Source of the DNA: Streptomyces sp. NRRL F-5123
GTDB lineage: Bacteria > Actinomycetota > Actinomycetes > Streptomycetales > Streptomycetaceae
DNA length: 64,000 nucleotides
Reading direction: 5' to 3'
Assembly: GCF_000721495.1 (NCBI RefSeq)
Contig: NZ_JOHY01000005.1
Span: 124,001-188,000, forward strand
The position numbers were made by a program, and so were the translations under genes. This document shows positions 1 to 8,997 of this stretch, piece by piece. Every line of letters starts with the position of its first letter. Positions within the stretch are counted from its first letter, which is position 1. Below the pieces are notes generated by a model. That model was not told the origin of the DNA and made no database searches. It saw only the letters and a list, made by a program, of their open reading frames with translations.

Positions 1-494
1 GGCTCGGCGAGCTGGTCCGGCAGGTCGACTCCAGCCTGCTGGACGAGTGGGAGCAGCTGGCCAACCCCGAGGTGGAGACCGCGGAGGAGGCCGCCGAGCG
101 CGCCGACCAGGTCAAGCCGGTCACCGCGAACGGCCGGGCCTTCCGCGTCCTGGTCCGCAACGCGCTCTTCCGCCGCGTGGAGCTGGCCGCCCTGGACAAG
201 TTCGAGCTGCTGGGCGAGCTGGACGAGGCGTCCGGGTGGGACGCGGACGCATGGGCCGACGCCATGGACGCCTACTGGGACGAGTACGACGACCTCGGCA
301 CCGGTCCGGACGCCCGCGGCCCGAAGCTGCTCATGATCGAGGAGGAGCCGCAGCACGGGCTCTGGCGCGTACGGCAGACCTTCGCCGACCCTGCGGGCGA
401 CCACGGCTGGGGCATCTCGGCAGAGGTCGACCTCGCGGCCTCCGACGAGGAGGGCCGCGCGGTGATCAGGGTCACCGGCGTCGGCGAGCTCTGA
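1..494 (+). CDS. DEAD/DEAH-box helicase, C-terminal DUF3516-like end (partial)
   Basis: The reading frame is open from base 3, so the gene begins left of the window and only about 163 C-terminal residues are visible. The visible part is acidic and helical (RQVDSSLLDEWEQLANPEVE, then a GRAFRVLVRNALFRRVE stretch) and ends in VTGVGEL. This resembles the C-terminal DUF3516 region of large actinobacterial DEAD/DEAH-box helicases, which would unwind RNA or DNA using ATP. The helicase motifs lie outside the window, so the assignment rests on the tail alone. A GTG at 72 could be mistaken for a start but is internal. Confidence 0.7.
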   Translation, partial: LGELVRQVDSSLLDEWEQLANPEVETAEEAAERADQVKPVTANGRAFRVLVRNALFRRVELAALDKFELLGELDEASGWDADAWADAMDAYWDEYDDLGTGPDARGPKLLMIEEEPQHGLWRVRQTFADPAGDHGWGISAEVDLAASDEEGRAVIRVTGVGEL

Positions 495-518
495 ACGCAG
501 CGCCCCCGGCGGGTGGCG

Positions 519-1817
519 TCAGCCGTCGACGGCCTGGTGCCGCCCGCGCAGGAGCCGCAGCAGGCTGCGCCGCGGCCGCTCCCCCACCGACCAGGCGCCC
601 GCGACCGTCCGCGGGGCCCCGCGCCCCCGCGCGGCGGCGCCCCCCGGGCCGGCGAGCGCTCCACCGGGCGGGGGAGGGGCCGACGCGGCATCCGGCCCAG
701 GACCGGGCGGCCGGTCCCGCGGCGGCGGCACGTCGCCCGGTCCCGTCACCAGGACACCGCCCGGCTCCGGCGGCAGCGCGCTCCCCGGCTCGTACAACGG
801 TTTCGGCGGCACCCTCTCACCGGCGCGGGCACGCCCGAGAGCCTCGGCGAGCGCCAGCAGGCCCGCGGCGATCTCGTCCGGGGCGTCCGCGACGGTCAGC
901 CTTCTGATCAGGGCCGTACCCGCCAGCGGCCCCGGGCGGCCGTGGGGCAGCACCGTGTGGATGCCGCGCAGGCGCCTGCGCTCGTGCGGATCGGGCACCG
1001 CCTCGTCGGTGACCTCGGGCCCCAGCAGCGCCGCCCACACCGCGGCCTCCGCCCAGGGGCCGGGCGCGTCCTTGACCAGCCGGGCGACCTGCCGGGACCG
1101 CCAGCCGCGCGGCCGCAGGTCCACTCCCTCCGCCTGAGCACCGCGCAGCTCCGCCGGCAGCCGGCCGGCCAGCAGTGCGGGCCGGGCGACAGCGAACTCC
1201 CGCAGTTCACCGGCGAGGTAGAGCCACACCAGGGCCCGGTAGCGGTTCACGTACCAGCGCACGGGGCGGACGAATCCCGCTCGCGTCAGGCGGAGCAGCC
1301 GGTCCCGGCCGACCCCGAGCAGATCGGCCGCCGCCGTGGTGTTGACCAGTTCGATCCGCGACAGCAGGCCCACCGTGCCCCCGTCCTGATCTCGCACCCG
1401 GGCGAGCTCCGTCGCGGACACCCGCCGCCGGTCGGCGCCGCCGCAGGTGACCGTGCCGATCTCGCCGAGTTGCAACGCCAGCTCGAACTCGGCGAACGGC
1501 AGGTCCAGTTCCTCCCGGGCACGGTTGAGCGTGAACGTCTGCGGCGGGTCCTCGCCCGCCGTGTCCGGCAGCGGCGGCGACGGCACCGCCGACGCGCCCC
1601 GTGCCACTCGCGCGCGCCGCTCCGGGCGGGAAGCCGGGCGCCCCGCAGGCCCGTTCGCCACTGGTCCCTTCCTCGCCGCACCGCCCGGACCCGCCGTTTC
1701 CCCCACGCCCGCGCCACGGCCGCCCGTACCGGACGTCCCCGTCACCCGGGCCGCATTCGCCGCAGTCCTCGTCGTCCCCATCGCCGCCACCGTCTCTCTG
1801 TGCTGTCTTTCGATCAC
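519..1817 (-). CDS. DUF6397 family protein
   Basis: A 432-residue protein matching the layout of the Streptomyces DUF6397 family. After a disordered Gly/Ala/Thr-rich N-terminus comes a region reading AREELDLPFAEFELALQLGE, an HTH-like unit (TTAAADLLGVGRDRLLRLTRAGFVRP), the family block WYVNRYRALVWLYLAGELREFA, and LRPRGWRSRQVARLVKDAPGPWAEAAVWAALLGPE. A proline/glycine-rich tail ends in a basic RRSLLRLLRGR patch. The HTH-like part suggests nucleic-acid binding, but no function is established. The start is uncertain: GTG at 1817 gives the full length and ATG at 1781 is an alternative. It faces the helicase gene tail to tail, 24 bases away. Confidence 0.8.
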   Translation of the reverse strand: MIERQHRETVAAMGTTRTAANAARVTGTSGTGGRGAGVGETAGPGGAARKGPVANGPAGRPASRPERRARVARGASAVPSPPLPDTAGEDPPQTFTLNRAREELDLPFAEFELALQLGEIGTVTCGGADRRRVSATELARVRDQDGGTVGLLSRIELVNTTAAADLLGVGRDRLLRLTRAGFVRPVRWYVNRYRALVWLYLAGELREFAVARPALLAGRLPAELRGAQAEGVDLRPRGWRSRQVARLVKDAPGPWAEAAVWAALLGPEVTDEAVPDPHERRRLRGIHTVLPHGRPGPLAGTALIRRLTVADAPDEIAAGLLALAEALGRARAGERVPPKPLYEPGSALPPEPGGVLVTGPGDVPPPRDRPPGPGPDAASAPPPPGGALAGPGGAAARGRGAPRTVAGAWSVGERPRRSLLRLLRGRHQAVDG

Positions 1818-1942
1818 TGACAGTCACAACGATAGCGCGCACGGCGGCCCACCCGTTCCCGCCCTGTGGATAACTCGCGCCCCCGCAGCTCAGCCCGCTC
1901 CCGGCGCCCCGCGCGACGGCCCGTGCCCCGGCGGTCGCGACC

Positions 1943-2344
1943 TCAGAAAGGCGAACTCGACTGGCGGGCCGCGACCCCGAGGTGCTCGCCGACCCGGTGC
2001 ACCAGCAGCGTCATCTCGTAGGCCACCCGCCCGACGTCGGCCTCCATGCCGCTCAGCACCGCCAGGCAGCTCCCGTCGCCCGCCGCGGTCACGAAGAGGT
2101 ATCCCTCGTCGAACTCGACCATCGTCTGCCGCACGCCGCCGGCACCGAACTGCCGGCCGGCCCCCTTGGCAAGGCTGTGGAACCCGGACGAGACCGCCGC
2201 CAGATGCTCCGCCGTCGGACGGTCCAGGCTCTCGCTGGCACCGGTCACCAGTCCGTCGTTGGACAGGACGAGGGCGTGTCGGACGTGCGGCACGCGCCGT
2301 GTCAGATCATCGAGCAGCCACGCAAGCTTGTTGCTCACCGTCAT
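1943..2344 (-). CDS. Roadblock/LC7 domain protein
   Basis: A 133-residue protein that is essentially one Roadblock/LC7 fold: LAWLLDDLTRRVPHVRHALVLSNDGLVTGAS at the start, then the central EHLAAVSSGFHSLAKGAGRQFG helix and the strand VRQTMVEFDEGYLFVTAAG. In streptomycetes such proteins are usually the CvnB member of a conservon (histidine-kinase-like, Roadblock, DUF742, small GTPase, sometimes P450). Here there is no kinase, DUF742 or GTPase gene next to it, so it is a solo copy. It probably binds a MglA-like GTPase encoded elsewhere. Confidence 0.85.
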   Translation of the reverse strand: MTVSNKLAWLLDDLTRRVPHVRHALVLSNDGLVTGASESLDRPTAEHLAAVSSGFHSLAKGAGRQFGAGGVRQTMVEFDEGYLFVTAAGDGSCLAVLSGMEADVGRVAYEMTLLVHRVGEHLGVAARQSSSPF

Positions 2345-2463
2345 CGCCCCTGCCTCCCGTCTCCCCTGCCCTAGAGCCTGTCGCGCCGGAGGCGCTTCGG
2401 CAACCCCGCCTGGGGGCGGCGCGGGGGCGCAACGGCGCCGTAGGGACGGAGGACCGGCGGGTT

Positions 2464-2799
2464 TCAGCCGCCGCGCGGGGCATACATGATGACGCCCACT
2501 CCGACCAGGCAGATCACCGCTCCGACGATGTCGAAGCGGTCAGGGCGGTAACCGTCGGCGACCACGCCCCACAGGAGCGAACCGGCCACGAAGACGCCGC
2601 CGTACGCGGCCAGGATGCGACCGAACTCCGCGTCGGGCTGGCGGGTCGCGACGAATCCGTAGAGGCCGAGAGCCACGACGCCCGCACCCGCCCAGGCGAG
2701 CCCGCGGTGCTCGCGCACGCCCTGCCAGATGAGCCAGGCACCGCCGATCTCCAGCACCGCGGCGAGGACGAAGAGGGCCATGGAACGGAGGGTGATCAC
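2464..2799 (-). CDS. YnfA family (UPF0060) membrane protein
   Basis: A small four-helix inner-membrane protein of the drug/metabolite-transporter-like YnfA family. Family signatures visible are [70 protein letters not shown] place the start at GTG 2799 (111 residues), which matches the usual 108-112 residue length. The longer frame to 2847 adds a proline-rich stretch unlike the family. The transported substrate is unknown. Confidence 0.88.
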   Translation of the reverse strand: MITLRSMALFVLAAVLEIGGAWLIWQGVREHRGLAWAGAGVVALGLYGFVATRQPDAEFGRILAAYGGVFVAGSLLWGVVADGYRPDRFDIVGAVICLVGVGVIMYAPRGG

Positions 2800-2886
2800 C
2801 TCACCATGATGCATGGCCGGTATCCGCGGAGGGCCGAGGGGTGGCACACCCCGCGCGGACCGGACAGAGCGGGGCGGAAGGCACCG

Positions 2887-3261
2887 CTACGGCATGCATC
2901 GCCCCGGGACGTCGTCACCGTGCGTGATGTCCCGACACTGCAGCGCCACCACGACCGGCACCCCCGTGGCGGCGGCATGAGCCAGCCGCTCGCGCACCTC
3001 GCGCGGTGTGCGCGGCCGGTAGCCCGGACCGTCCTGACAGCATGCGCACGAGGAATGGAAGCGCAGCCCGGACGCGAGCACCGCGCCGAGCGCGCGCCAC
3101 GCAGCCGTGTCACGGCGCCTGGGCGCGGCGAACTGCGTGCCCGCATTGATCAGCCGACCCGCGCACCGCGGGCACGTCCCCGCAGTGTCGCGGGCGAGCG
3201 GCACCTTCCACGAGACCCGGCACGGCAGGCAGACGTAGTGGGTGCTGCGGATGCGTCCCAT
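2887..3261 (-). CDS. Zinc-ribbon protein of the MGRIRSTHYVCLPCR family
   Basis: A 124-residue protein starting MGRIRSTHYVCLPCRVSWK and carrying two CxxC pairs (CLPC and CPRC) that form a zinc ribbon, then a conserved FAAPRRRDTAAWRALGAVL and PGYRPRTPREVRERL. Homologues are widespread in Streptomyces and are often labelled deoxyxylulose-5-phosphate synthase in error. At this length there is no TPP-binding transketolase fold, so that label cannot be right. A nucleic-acid or protein adaptor role is plausible. A further CACC follows at HSSCACCQDGPGY. Confidence 0.8.
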   Translation of the reverse strand: MGRIRSTHYVCLPCRVSWKVPLARDTAGTCPRCAGRLINAGTQFAAPRRRDTAAWRALGAVLASGLRFHSSCACCQDGPGYRPRTPREVRERLAHAAATGVPVVVALQCRDITHGDDVPGRCMP

Positions 3262-3383
3262 GCGGCGAGGATAGGCGACAGCGACGGGGCGTCCGAACGG
3301 ATTTACGGTGTCCCCGACCCCCTCGACGTAGTGGTTACCGGCTGGTTAAGGTGCGCGGACCGGAACGAGAGGGAGGGCGCCAC

Positions 3384-4190
3384 ATGGCCGCGGCCGAGCA
3401 TGCCGACCGAGTGGAGGACGATGAGGCGCTGTTCGTGCTGACGGCCGCGATGCTGACGGCCGAGCGCTTCCCCGGGGTGCTCGGCGACGACTATCCCGCC
3501 GCGTGCGAGCAGTTGGGGCTCGATCCGCTGCCCGGCGGCTACGGTCTGATGTTCGGCCAGGACGGACGCGGCGCCCGCTGGACGGTCGTCACCACGGACG
3601 CCGCCCTGGTCGCGTGCGCGCTGGCGGCGTGGGACTGCGGCCTGGAGTACGACCTGGCGCCGCAGGAGGACACGATTGCCGCTTCCTTGCCCGGCTGGCC
3701 GCTGCCGGTCGCGGTGGCGGTGCCCGACGTCCCGGATCCGCACGATCCGGCCGAGGAGGAGGCTGGACCCGCGCTCGCCCCGCCGGACGTCTCGGTGTGG
3801 GGGCCGCCACAACGGCGGCTGGGCGCCGACGAGATCGCGGTGCACTGGCACGAATGGCGTGACCAGCTCCCGCCCTCCCTCGCCGCCGCGCCCGCCGACC
3901 CGCCACCGGACGAGGCGCCCGCTGCGGCCGAGATCTCCCACCCCGGCGTCCGCCGCGCACTGGCCGAAGCGGCGGAATACGCCGGCGCTCCCCCGCCGCC
4001 CGGCCGGATACGGACCACCGCGGGCACCCTGCGCGCCGACGGGCCGGGGTGGAGCCTGGTCGCCCGGCCCGACGACATCGCCTTCGTGCTGCTGGACGAG
4101 GCCCCCGGCGAGGTGATGCCGGTCGGTCGCGGCGAGTCCTTGCCACAGCTCCTGGAGGCACTCGACAAGCTTGCCGGATCGCCCTCCTGA
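3384..4190 (+). CDS. Hypothetical acidic protein
   Basis: A 268-residue protein I do not recognise. I chose ATG 3384 because GGGAGG lies 8-10 bases upstream; a GTG at 3351 is in frame but lacks this. The N-terminal half (DEALFVLTAAMLTAERFPGVLGDDYPAACEQLGLDPLPGGYGLMFGQDG) looks folded. The centre is Pro/Ala/Asp-rich and probably flexible. The last 90 residues (HPGVRRALAEAAEYAG...LVARPDDIAFVLLDEAPGE) form a second folded-looking segment. There is no signal peptide or membrane segment. It is divergent from the zinc-ribbon gene. Confidence 0.7.
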   Translation: MAAAEHADRVEDDEALFVLTAAMLTAERFPGVLGDDYPAACEQLGLDPLPGGYGLMFGQDGRGARWTVVTTDAALVACALAAWDCGLEYDLAPQEDTIAASLPGWPLPVAVAVPDVPDPHDPAEEEAGPALAPPDVSVWGPPQRRLGADEIAVHWHEWRDQLPPSLAAAPADPPPDEAPAAAEISHPGVRRALAEAAEYAGAPPPPGRIRTTAGTLRADGPGWSLVARPDDIAFVLLDEAPGEVMPVGRGESLPQLLEALDKLAGSPS

Positions 4191-4311
4191 CGGCGGACCG
4201 CCGGCCGCGCCCCGCGCACGTGCGCAGGCTCCGCACCATGGCCGTACCGCGCGCGCGTACGCAACCGCCGGGCCCCGGGTACGCGGCCCGGCCTGCGTGC
4301 GGGCCCGGCCC

Positions 4312-5691
4312 TCACCCCGCGGCGATGTCCGCCGCCACCGCGTCCGCCGCCTTGCGAGCGGCCACCAGCACGGGATCCCACACCGGGGAGAACGGCGGGG
4401 CGTAGCCGAGGTCGAGGCCGGTCATCTGCTCGACCGTCATGCCCGCGGTGAGCGCGACCGCCCCGACGTCGACCCGCTTGGCCGCCCCCTCGCCGCCGAC
4501 GATCTGCAGCCCGAGCAGCCGTCCGGTGCGGCGCTCGGCCAGGACCTTCACCGTCATGAGTGCCGCACCCGGGTAGTAGCCGGCGCGGCTGGTGGACTCG
4601 ATGACCGCGGTCACGAACTGCAGCCCCGCCGCGCGCGCCTGGGACTCCTTCAGACCGGTGCGGGCGATCTCGACGTCGCAGACCTTGCTGACGGCCGTGC
4701 CGACGACACCGGGGAAGGTGGCGTAGCCGCCGCCGATGTTGATGCCGATGATCCGGCCGTGCTTGTTGGCGTGGGTGCCCAGCGCGATGTGCTGGAGCTC
4801 GCCGGAGACGAGGTTGAGCACCTCGACGCAGTCGCCGCCCGCCCACACGCGCTCGCTGCCGCGCACCCGCATCGCGCGGTCGGTGAGCAGGCCGCCGTGG
4901 ACACCGAGCGGCAGCCCGGCGGCGGCCGCGAGACCGGTCTGCGGCCGTACCCCGAGGCCCAGCACCACCAGGTCGGCGGGGTGTTCGGCGGTGTCGGTGG
5001 CCACTGCGCGGACCCGGCCGTCCGCACCGGTGAGCACCTCGCGGACCGGGGCGCCGGAGACCACCCGCACCCCGAGTCCTTCGAGAGCGGTGCGCACCAG
5101 CCGGCCCATGTCCGGGTCGAGGGTGGTCATCGGCTGCTCGTTGCGGTCGATCAGGGTCACGTCGAGGCCGTGGCGCAGCATCGCCTCGGCCATCTCGACG
5201 CCGATGTAGCCGCCACCCACGACGACGGCCCGCCGCACCCCGGAGCGCTCCAGGCCGCGAAGGACGGCCTCGCCGTCGTCGAGCGTCTGGACGCCGAAGA
5301 CGCCTGGCGCATCGATGCCCGGCACGCGCGGGCGCACCGGCTCCGCGCCGGTGGCGATCACCAGGTGGTCGTAGCCGGTCCACTCCTCACGGCCCGCGGC
5401 GTCGCGGCTGCGCACCCGGCCGCGCTCCGGGTCGACCGTGACGACCTCGGTGCCGAGCCGCAGGTCGATGCCGCGCTCGCGGTGCTCCGCCGCGGTCCTG
5501 GCGACGAGGACGCCGGGGCCCGCCGCGTCACCCGCGATCCAGTACGGGATGCCGCAGGCCGAGTAGGACGTGTGGTGGCCGCGCTCGAACGCGACGATCT
5601 CCAGGTCGGCCACGGATCTGCGGCGGCGTGCCTGCGACGCGGCGGACATGCCCGCGGCGTCGCCGCCGATGACCACCAGACGCTCCGTCAT
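4312..5691 (-). CDS. FAD-dependent CoA-disulfide reductase / NADH oxidase-type oxidoreductase
   Basis: A 459-residue class of pyridine nucleotide-disulfide reductase. The N-terminal dinucleotide fold reads VVIGGDAAGMSAA (FAD). The redox cysteine is C46 in TSYSACGIPYWIAG, the single-cysteine arrangement of CoA-disulfide reductases and NADH oxidases. A second GG-rich fold RRAVVVGGGYIGVEMAEAM near residue 158 binds NAD(P)H, and VWAGGDCVEV is the second FAD motif. The C-terminal dimerisation domain ends DLGYAPPFSPVWDPV. The likely role is thiol or NAD(P)H redox balance. The gene stands alone, upstream of and divergent from the amylase. Confidence 0.88.
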   Translation of the reverse strand: MTERLVVIGGDAAGMSAASQARRRRSVADLEIVAFERGHHTSYSACGIPYWIAGDAAGPGVLVARTAAEHRERGIDLRLGTEVVTVDPERGRVRSRDAAGREEWTGYDHLVIATGAEPVRPRVPGIDAPGVFGVQTLDDGEAVLRGLERSGVRRAVVVGGGYIGVEMAEAMLRHGLDVTLIDRNEQPMTTLDPDMGRLVRTALEGLGVRVVSGAPVREVLTGADGRVRAVATDTAEHPADLVVLGLGVRPQTGLAAAAGLPLGVHGGLLTDRAMRVRGSERVWAGGDCVEVLNLVSGELQHIALGTHANKHGRIIGINIGGGYATFPGVVGTAVSKVCDVEIARTGLKESQARAAGLQFVTAVIESTSRAGYYPGAALMTVKVLAERRTGRLLGLQIVGGEGAAKRVDVGAVALTAGMTVEQMTGLDLGYAPPFSPVWDPVLVAARKAADAVAADIAAG

Positions 5692-5816
5692 CTCCGCCGG
5701 ACCACCTTCCGTCGCACCCCGGTTGCCGCACCGTGATCACCCTACGTGCAGCGCGGTGCGGTGCCCGTCCGCAGCTCTTTACGTCACCCACGTGTCCCAG
5801 TACCCTCACGAAGGTT

Positions 5817-5836
5817 CTTGCAGCAAGTTGCGCAAG
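5817..5836. promoter_or_regulatory. MalR/Reg1-type operator (CTTGCAG/GCAAG repeats)
   Basis: CTTGCAGCAAGTTGCGCAAG contains two overlapping near-palindromes, CTTGC-A-GCAAG and TTGCGCAA. Clustered CTTGCAG/GCAAG units are the recognised feature of maltose and amylase promoters controlled by the LacI-family regulator MalR (Reg1) in streptomycetes. It lies about 90 bases upstream of the amylase GTG, which fits repression at the promoter. Confidence 0.65.
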
Positions 5837-5924
5837 ACGTACGGCCGTTCTTTCCGTGGCGCGCGGAACCGGCGGCTTCCCCCACACCGGCTGCCTCCGT
5901 GCGGCCCTGTTCGAGGAGCACATC

Positions 5925-8900
5925 GTGACCCTCCTGACGCGCCATCACCGCAGAGCCAGGCCCGGCCCGCTGACGCTGCTGCTCGCCGCGCTCTGCGCGC
6001 TCGTGGCCGCGCTGCTTCCCGCGCTTCCCGGAACCGGCGCCCGCGCAGCCGCGGCGACCGACGCCGGCAACACCGCCACCGTCTTCTACTCCACGACGTC
6101 CACCGGCTGGGCGACCTACAACCTGCACTGGGCACCGGACGGCGACAGCTGGACCGCTGTCCCCGGTGTCACCATGGAGTCCGCGTGCGCCGGCTGGGTG
6201 AAGAGGACCGTCGACCTGGGCGCGGCCACCGGGTGGCAGGCCACCTTCAACAACGGCCAGGGCACCTGGGACAACAACGGCGGCAAGAACTACGCCCTGG
6301 GCACCGGCACCATCACCGTCAAGGACGGGGCCGTCGCCCACAGCGACCCCTGCGCCGGCGGCGCCACCGACCCGCCGCCCGGCACGTCCGCGACGGTCTT
6401 CTACTCCACCGCGACGGTCGGCTGGACGACCGTCAACCTGCACTACGCGCCCGTCGGCAAGGCCTGGACGACCGTTCCGGGTGTCGGCATGGAACCGGCC
6501 TGCACGGGTTGGGTGAAGAAGACCGTCGACCTGGGCGGGGCATCGGGGCTGGCGGCGACCTTCAACAACGGCAACGGCACGTGGGACAACGACAACGGCG
6601 CCAACTACGCGCTGGGCACGGGCGTCAGCACCGTCAAGGACCACAAGGTCACCGCCGGCGCCAATGATCCCTGCGCGGCGGTCGTGCCCGACACCACCGC
6701 GCCGAGCGTGCCGAGCGCGGTCAAGGCCACGGCCACCGACACCGCGGTGGTGCTGGCCTGGGATCCGTCCACGGACGACACCGGGGTGACGGGCTACCAG
6801 GTCACCCGCACCGGCGGCAGCAAGGGCACGGTGGTGACGAGCGTGGGCTCCACCGTCTTCTCGGAGTCCGGCCTGGAGGAGGCCACCACCTACACGTACA
6901 CCGTCGTCGCCCTGGACGCGGCCGGAAACGTGTCGGCGGCATCCGCCCCGGCGAGCGCGGCCACCGGCCACGCCCCACCGCCCGCCACCTCCGGCGAGAT
7001 GATCGGCACGGACCCGCGCAAGGACCCGATCTACTTCGTGCTGACCGCGCGGTTCTACGACGGCGACACGAGCAACGACCGGGGCGGAAACCAGGACGTG
7101 GCCTCGGGAAACGCCGCCAACCACGACCCGATGTTCCGCGGCGACTTCAAGGGGCTGGTCCAGAAGCTGGACTACGTCAAGGCGCTCGGCTTCTCGGCGA
7201 TCTGGATCACCCCGGTGGTCCTCAACCGCAGCGACTACGACTACCACGGCTACCACGGGTACGACTTCTACCGGGTCGACCCGCGGCTGGAATCGGCGGG
7301 GGCGTCCTACCAGGACCTCATCAACGCCGCGCACGCCAAGGGCATCAAGATCTACCAGGACGTCGTCTACAACCACAGCTCCCGGTGGGGCGCCAAGGGG
7401 CTGTTCACCCCGACCGTCTACGGGGTGCGGGACGCGCAGTGGTCCTGGTACTACGACGAGAAGGAGGACGGCTTCGAGTACGACGGCCTGACGATCGATC
7501 CCAAGACCGGGAAGTCGTACTACAACGGCGACGTGTGGTCGACCGCCGAACCTTCCGGCAACACCTGCCTGAACTGGGGCAAGCCCTCTGGCCGGTACAG
7601 CCCCGAGGGCTACACCATCTACAACTGCCAGTGGCCCGGCCCGACCGACAAGCTCTTCCCCGCCGACCTCTACCACCAGTGCTGGATCGGCAACTGGGAG
7701 GGCGAGGACTCGCGGTCGTGCTGGCTCGCCGACGACCTCGCCGACTTCGACACCGAGAGCCCCACGGTACAGAACTACCTGATCGGCGCCTACAACAAGT
7801 ACATCGACATGGGCGTCGACGGATTCCGCATCGACACGGCCGTCCACATCCCGCGCGTCACCTGGAACCGCCGCTTCCTGCCCGCCATCCAGCAGCGCGT
7901 GCTGCAGGACTGGGGCCAGGACAAGGCGCAGAACTTCTTCGTCTTCGGTGAGGTCGGCGCCTTCGTCAACGACAAGTGGAACCGCGGTTCGGTCAACCAC
8001 TCGGCGCAGTTCTACACGTGGAAGGAGCGCAAGGAGTACAGCCCGGACGACACCGCAGCAGCGATCGAGCAGTACAACTACGAGGAGCAGCTCGGCACCG
8101 GCAACCAGCCGACGTCCACCAACGCCTTCCTCGACGGCAATGCTTACCACACGCCGGACCACAGCCGGTTCTCCGGAATGAACATCATCGACATGCGCAT
8201 GCACATGAATTTCGGTGACGCGCACAACGCCTTCGACAACGGCAAGGACTCCGACGACTCGACGAACGACGCGACATACAACGTCGTCTACGTCGACAGC
8301 CACGACTACGGCCCCAACAAGTCGTCGGTGCGCTACGCCGGAGGCCAGGACGCGTGGGCCGAGAACATGGCGCTGATGTGGACCTTCCGCGGCATCCCCA
8401 CGCTCTACTACGGCTCGGAGATCCAGTTCCAGGCCGGCAGGACGATCGACTGCGGACCCAGCTGCCCGCTGGCGACCACCGGCCGGGCCTACTACGGCGA
8501 CCATCTGGAAGGCAGTGTCACCGCGTCGGACTACGGCCTGGTCTCCAGCGCCTCCGGCGAGGTCGCCGGCACGCTGGCCCAGCCGCTGGTCGAGCACCTG
8601 CAACGGCTCAACCGGATCCGCCGGGCGATACCGGCCCTGCAGATGGGCCAGTACAGCACGGACGGGGTCAGCGGCGGCATGTCCTTCAAGCGCCGCTACA
8701 CCGACGCCGCCTCCGGGGACGACAGCTTCGCCCTGGTGACGGTGACGGACGCGGCCACCTTCACCGGGATACCGAACGGCCGCTACGTCGACGCCGTCAC
8801 CGGCGACACCCGCACCGTCACGGGCGGAACCCTGGCCGTCACCGCTCCCGGCAAGGGCGACATGCGCGTCTACGTCCTCGACCTGGGCGGCAGGAACGCC

Positions 8901-8942
8901 GCGCCCGGCAAGATCGGCGCCGACGGCCCCTACCTGAGGTAG
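5925..8942 (+). CDS. Secreted alpha-amylase (GH13) with two CBM25 domains and FnIII
   Basis: A 1005-residue exported starch hydrolase. The start is GTG 5925, preceded by GAGGAG. A basic n-region and hydrophobic core (residues 1 to about 42, ending GARAAAA) form the signal peptide. Two CBM25-type starch-binding repeats follow (about 50-143 and 155-250; shared ATVFYSTxTxGW and FNNGxGTWDN), then FnIII (255-348) and the GH13 catalytic domain from about 366. Catalytic residues visible are nucleophile D637 (GFRIDTAVH), acid/base E676 (FGEVGAF) and D794 (DSHDYGPN). The reading frame extends further upstream to 5733, but that part overlaps the operator and is not coding-like. It should cleave alpha-1,4-glucan outside the cell. 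Confidence 0.93.
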   Translation: MTLLTRHHRRARPGPLTLLLAALCALVAALLPALPGTGARAAAATDAGNTATVFYSTTSTGWATYNLHWAPDGDSWTAVPGVTMESACAGWVKRTVDLGAATGWQATFNNGQGTWDNNGGKNYALGTGTITVKDGAVAHSDPCAGGATDPPPGTSATVFYSTATVGWTTVNLHYAPVGKAWTTVPGVGMEPACTGWVKKTVDLGGASGLAATFNNGNGTWDNDNGANYALGTGVSTVKDHKVTAGANDPCAAVVPDTTAPSVPSAVKATATDTAVVLAWDPSTDDTGVTGYQVTRTGGSKGTVVTSVGSTVFSESGLEEATTYTYTVVALDAAGNVSAASAPASAATGHAPPPATSGEMIGTDPRKDPIYFVLTARFYDGDTSNDRGGNQDVASGNAANHDPMFRGDFKGLVQKLDYVKALGFSAIWITPVVLNRSDYDYHGYHGYDFYRVDPRLESAGASYQDLINAAHAKGIKIYQDVVYNHSSRWGAKGLFTPTVYGVRDAQWSWYYDEKEDGFEYDGLTIDPKTGKSYYNGDVWSTAEPSGNTCLNWGKPSGRYSPEGYTIYNCQWPGPTDKLFPADLYHQCWIGNWEGEDSRSCWLADDLADFDTESPTVQNYLIGAYNKYIDMGVDGFRIDTAVHIPRVTWNRRFLPAIQQRVLQDWGQDKAQNFFVFGEVGAFVNDKWNRGSVNHSAQFYTWKERKEYSPDDTAAAIEQYNYEEQLGTGNQPTSTNAFLDGNAYHTPDHSRFSGMNIIDMRMHMNFGDAHNAFDNGKDSDDSTNDATYNVVYVDSHDYGPNKSSVRYAGGQDAWAENMALMWTFRGIPTLYYGSEIQFQAGRTIDCGPSCPLATTGRAYYGDHLEGSVTASDYGLVSSASGEVAGTLAQPLVEHLQRLNRIRRAIPALQMGQYSTDGVSGGMSFKRRYTDAASGDDSFALVTVTDAATFTGIPNGRYVDAVTGDTRTVTGGTLAVTAPGKGDMRVYVLDLGGRNAAPGKIGADGPYLR

Positions 8943-8946
8943 GGCC

Positions 8947-8988
8947 CGCCCGCCCGGGCCTCTCCACGGCGGGGGGCCCGGGCGGGCG
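8947..8988. terminator. Bidirectional hairpin after amylase
   Basis: A perfect 14-bp GC stem (CGCCCGCCCGGGCC with its complement) and a 14-base loop lie 5 bases after the amylase stop and just before the stop of the convergent NADAR gene. It probably ends transcription from both sides. Confidence 0.7.
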
Positions 8989-8997
8989 TCCGGGTGG

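Noticed and set aside
2887..3261. Deoxyxylulose-5-phosphate synthase label for the zinc-ribbon protein
   Set aside because: A known annotation error. The 124-residue protein has two CxxC pairs and no TPP-binding transketolase fold.
5733..5924. N-terminal extension of the amylase frame to 5733
   Set aside because: It crosses the operator and promoter, lacks a ribosome-binding site, and a proper signal peptide begins at GTG 5925.
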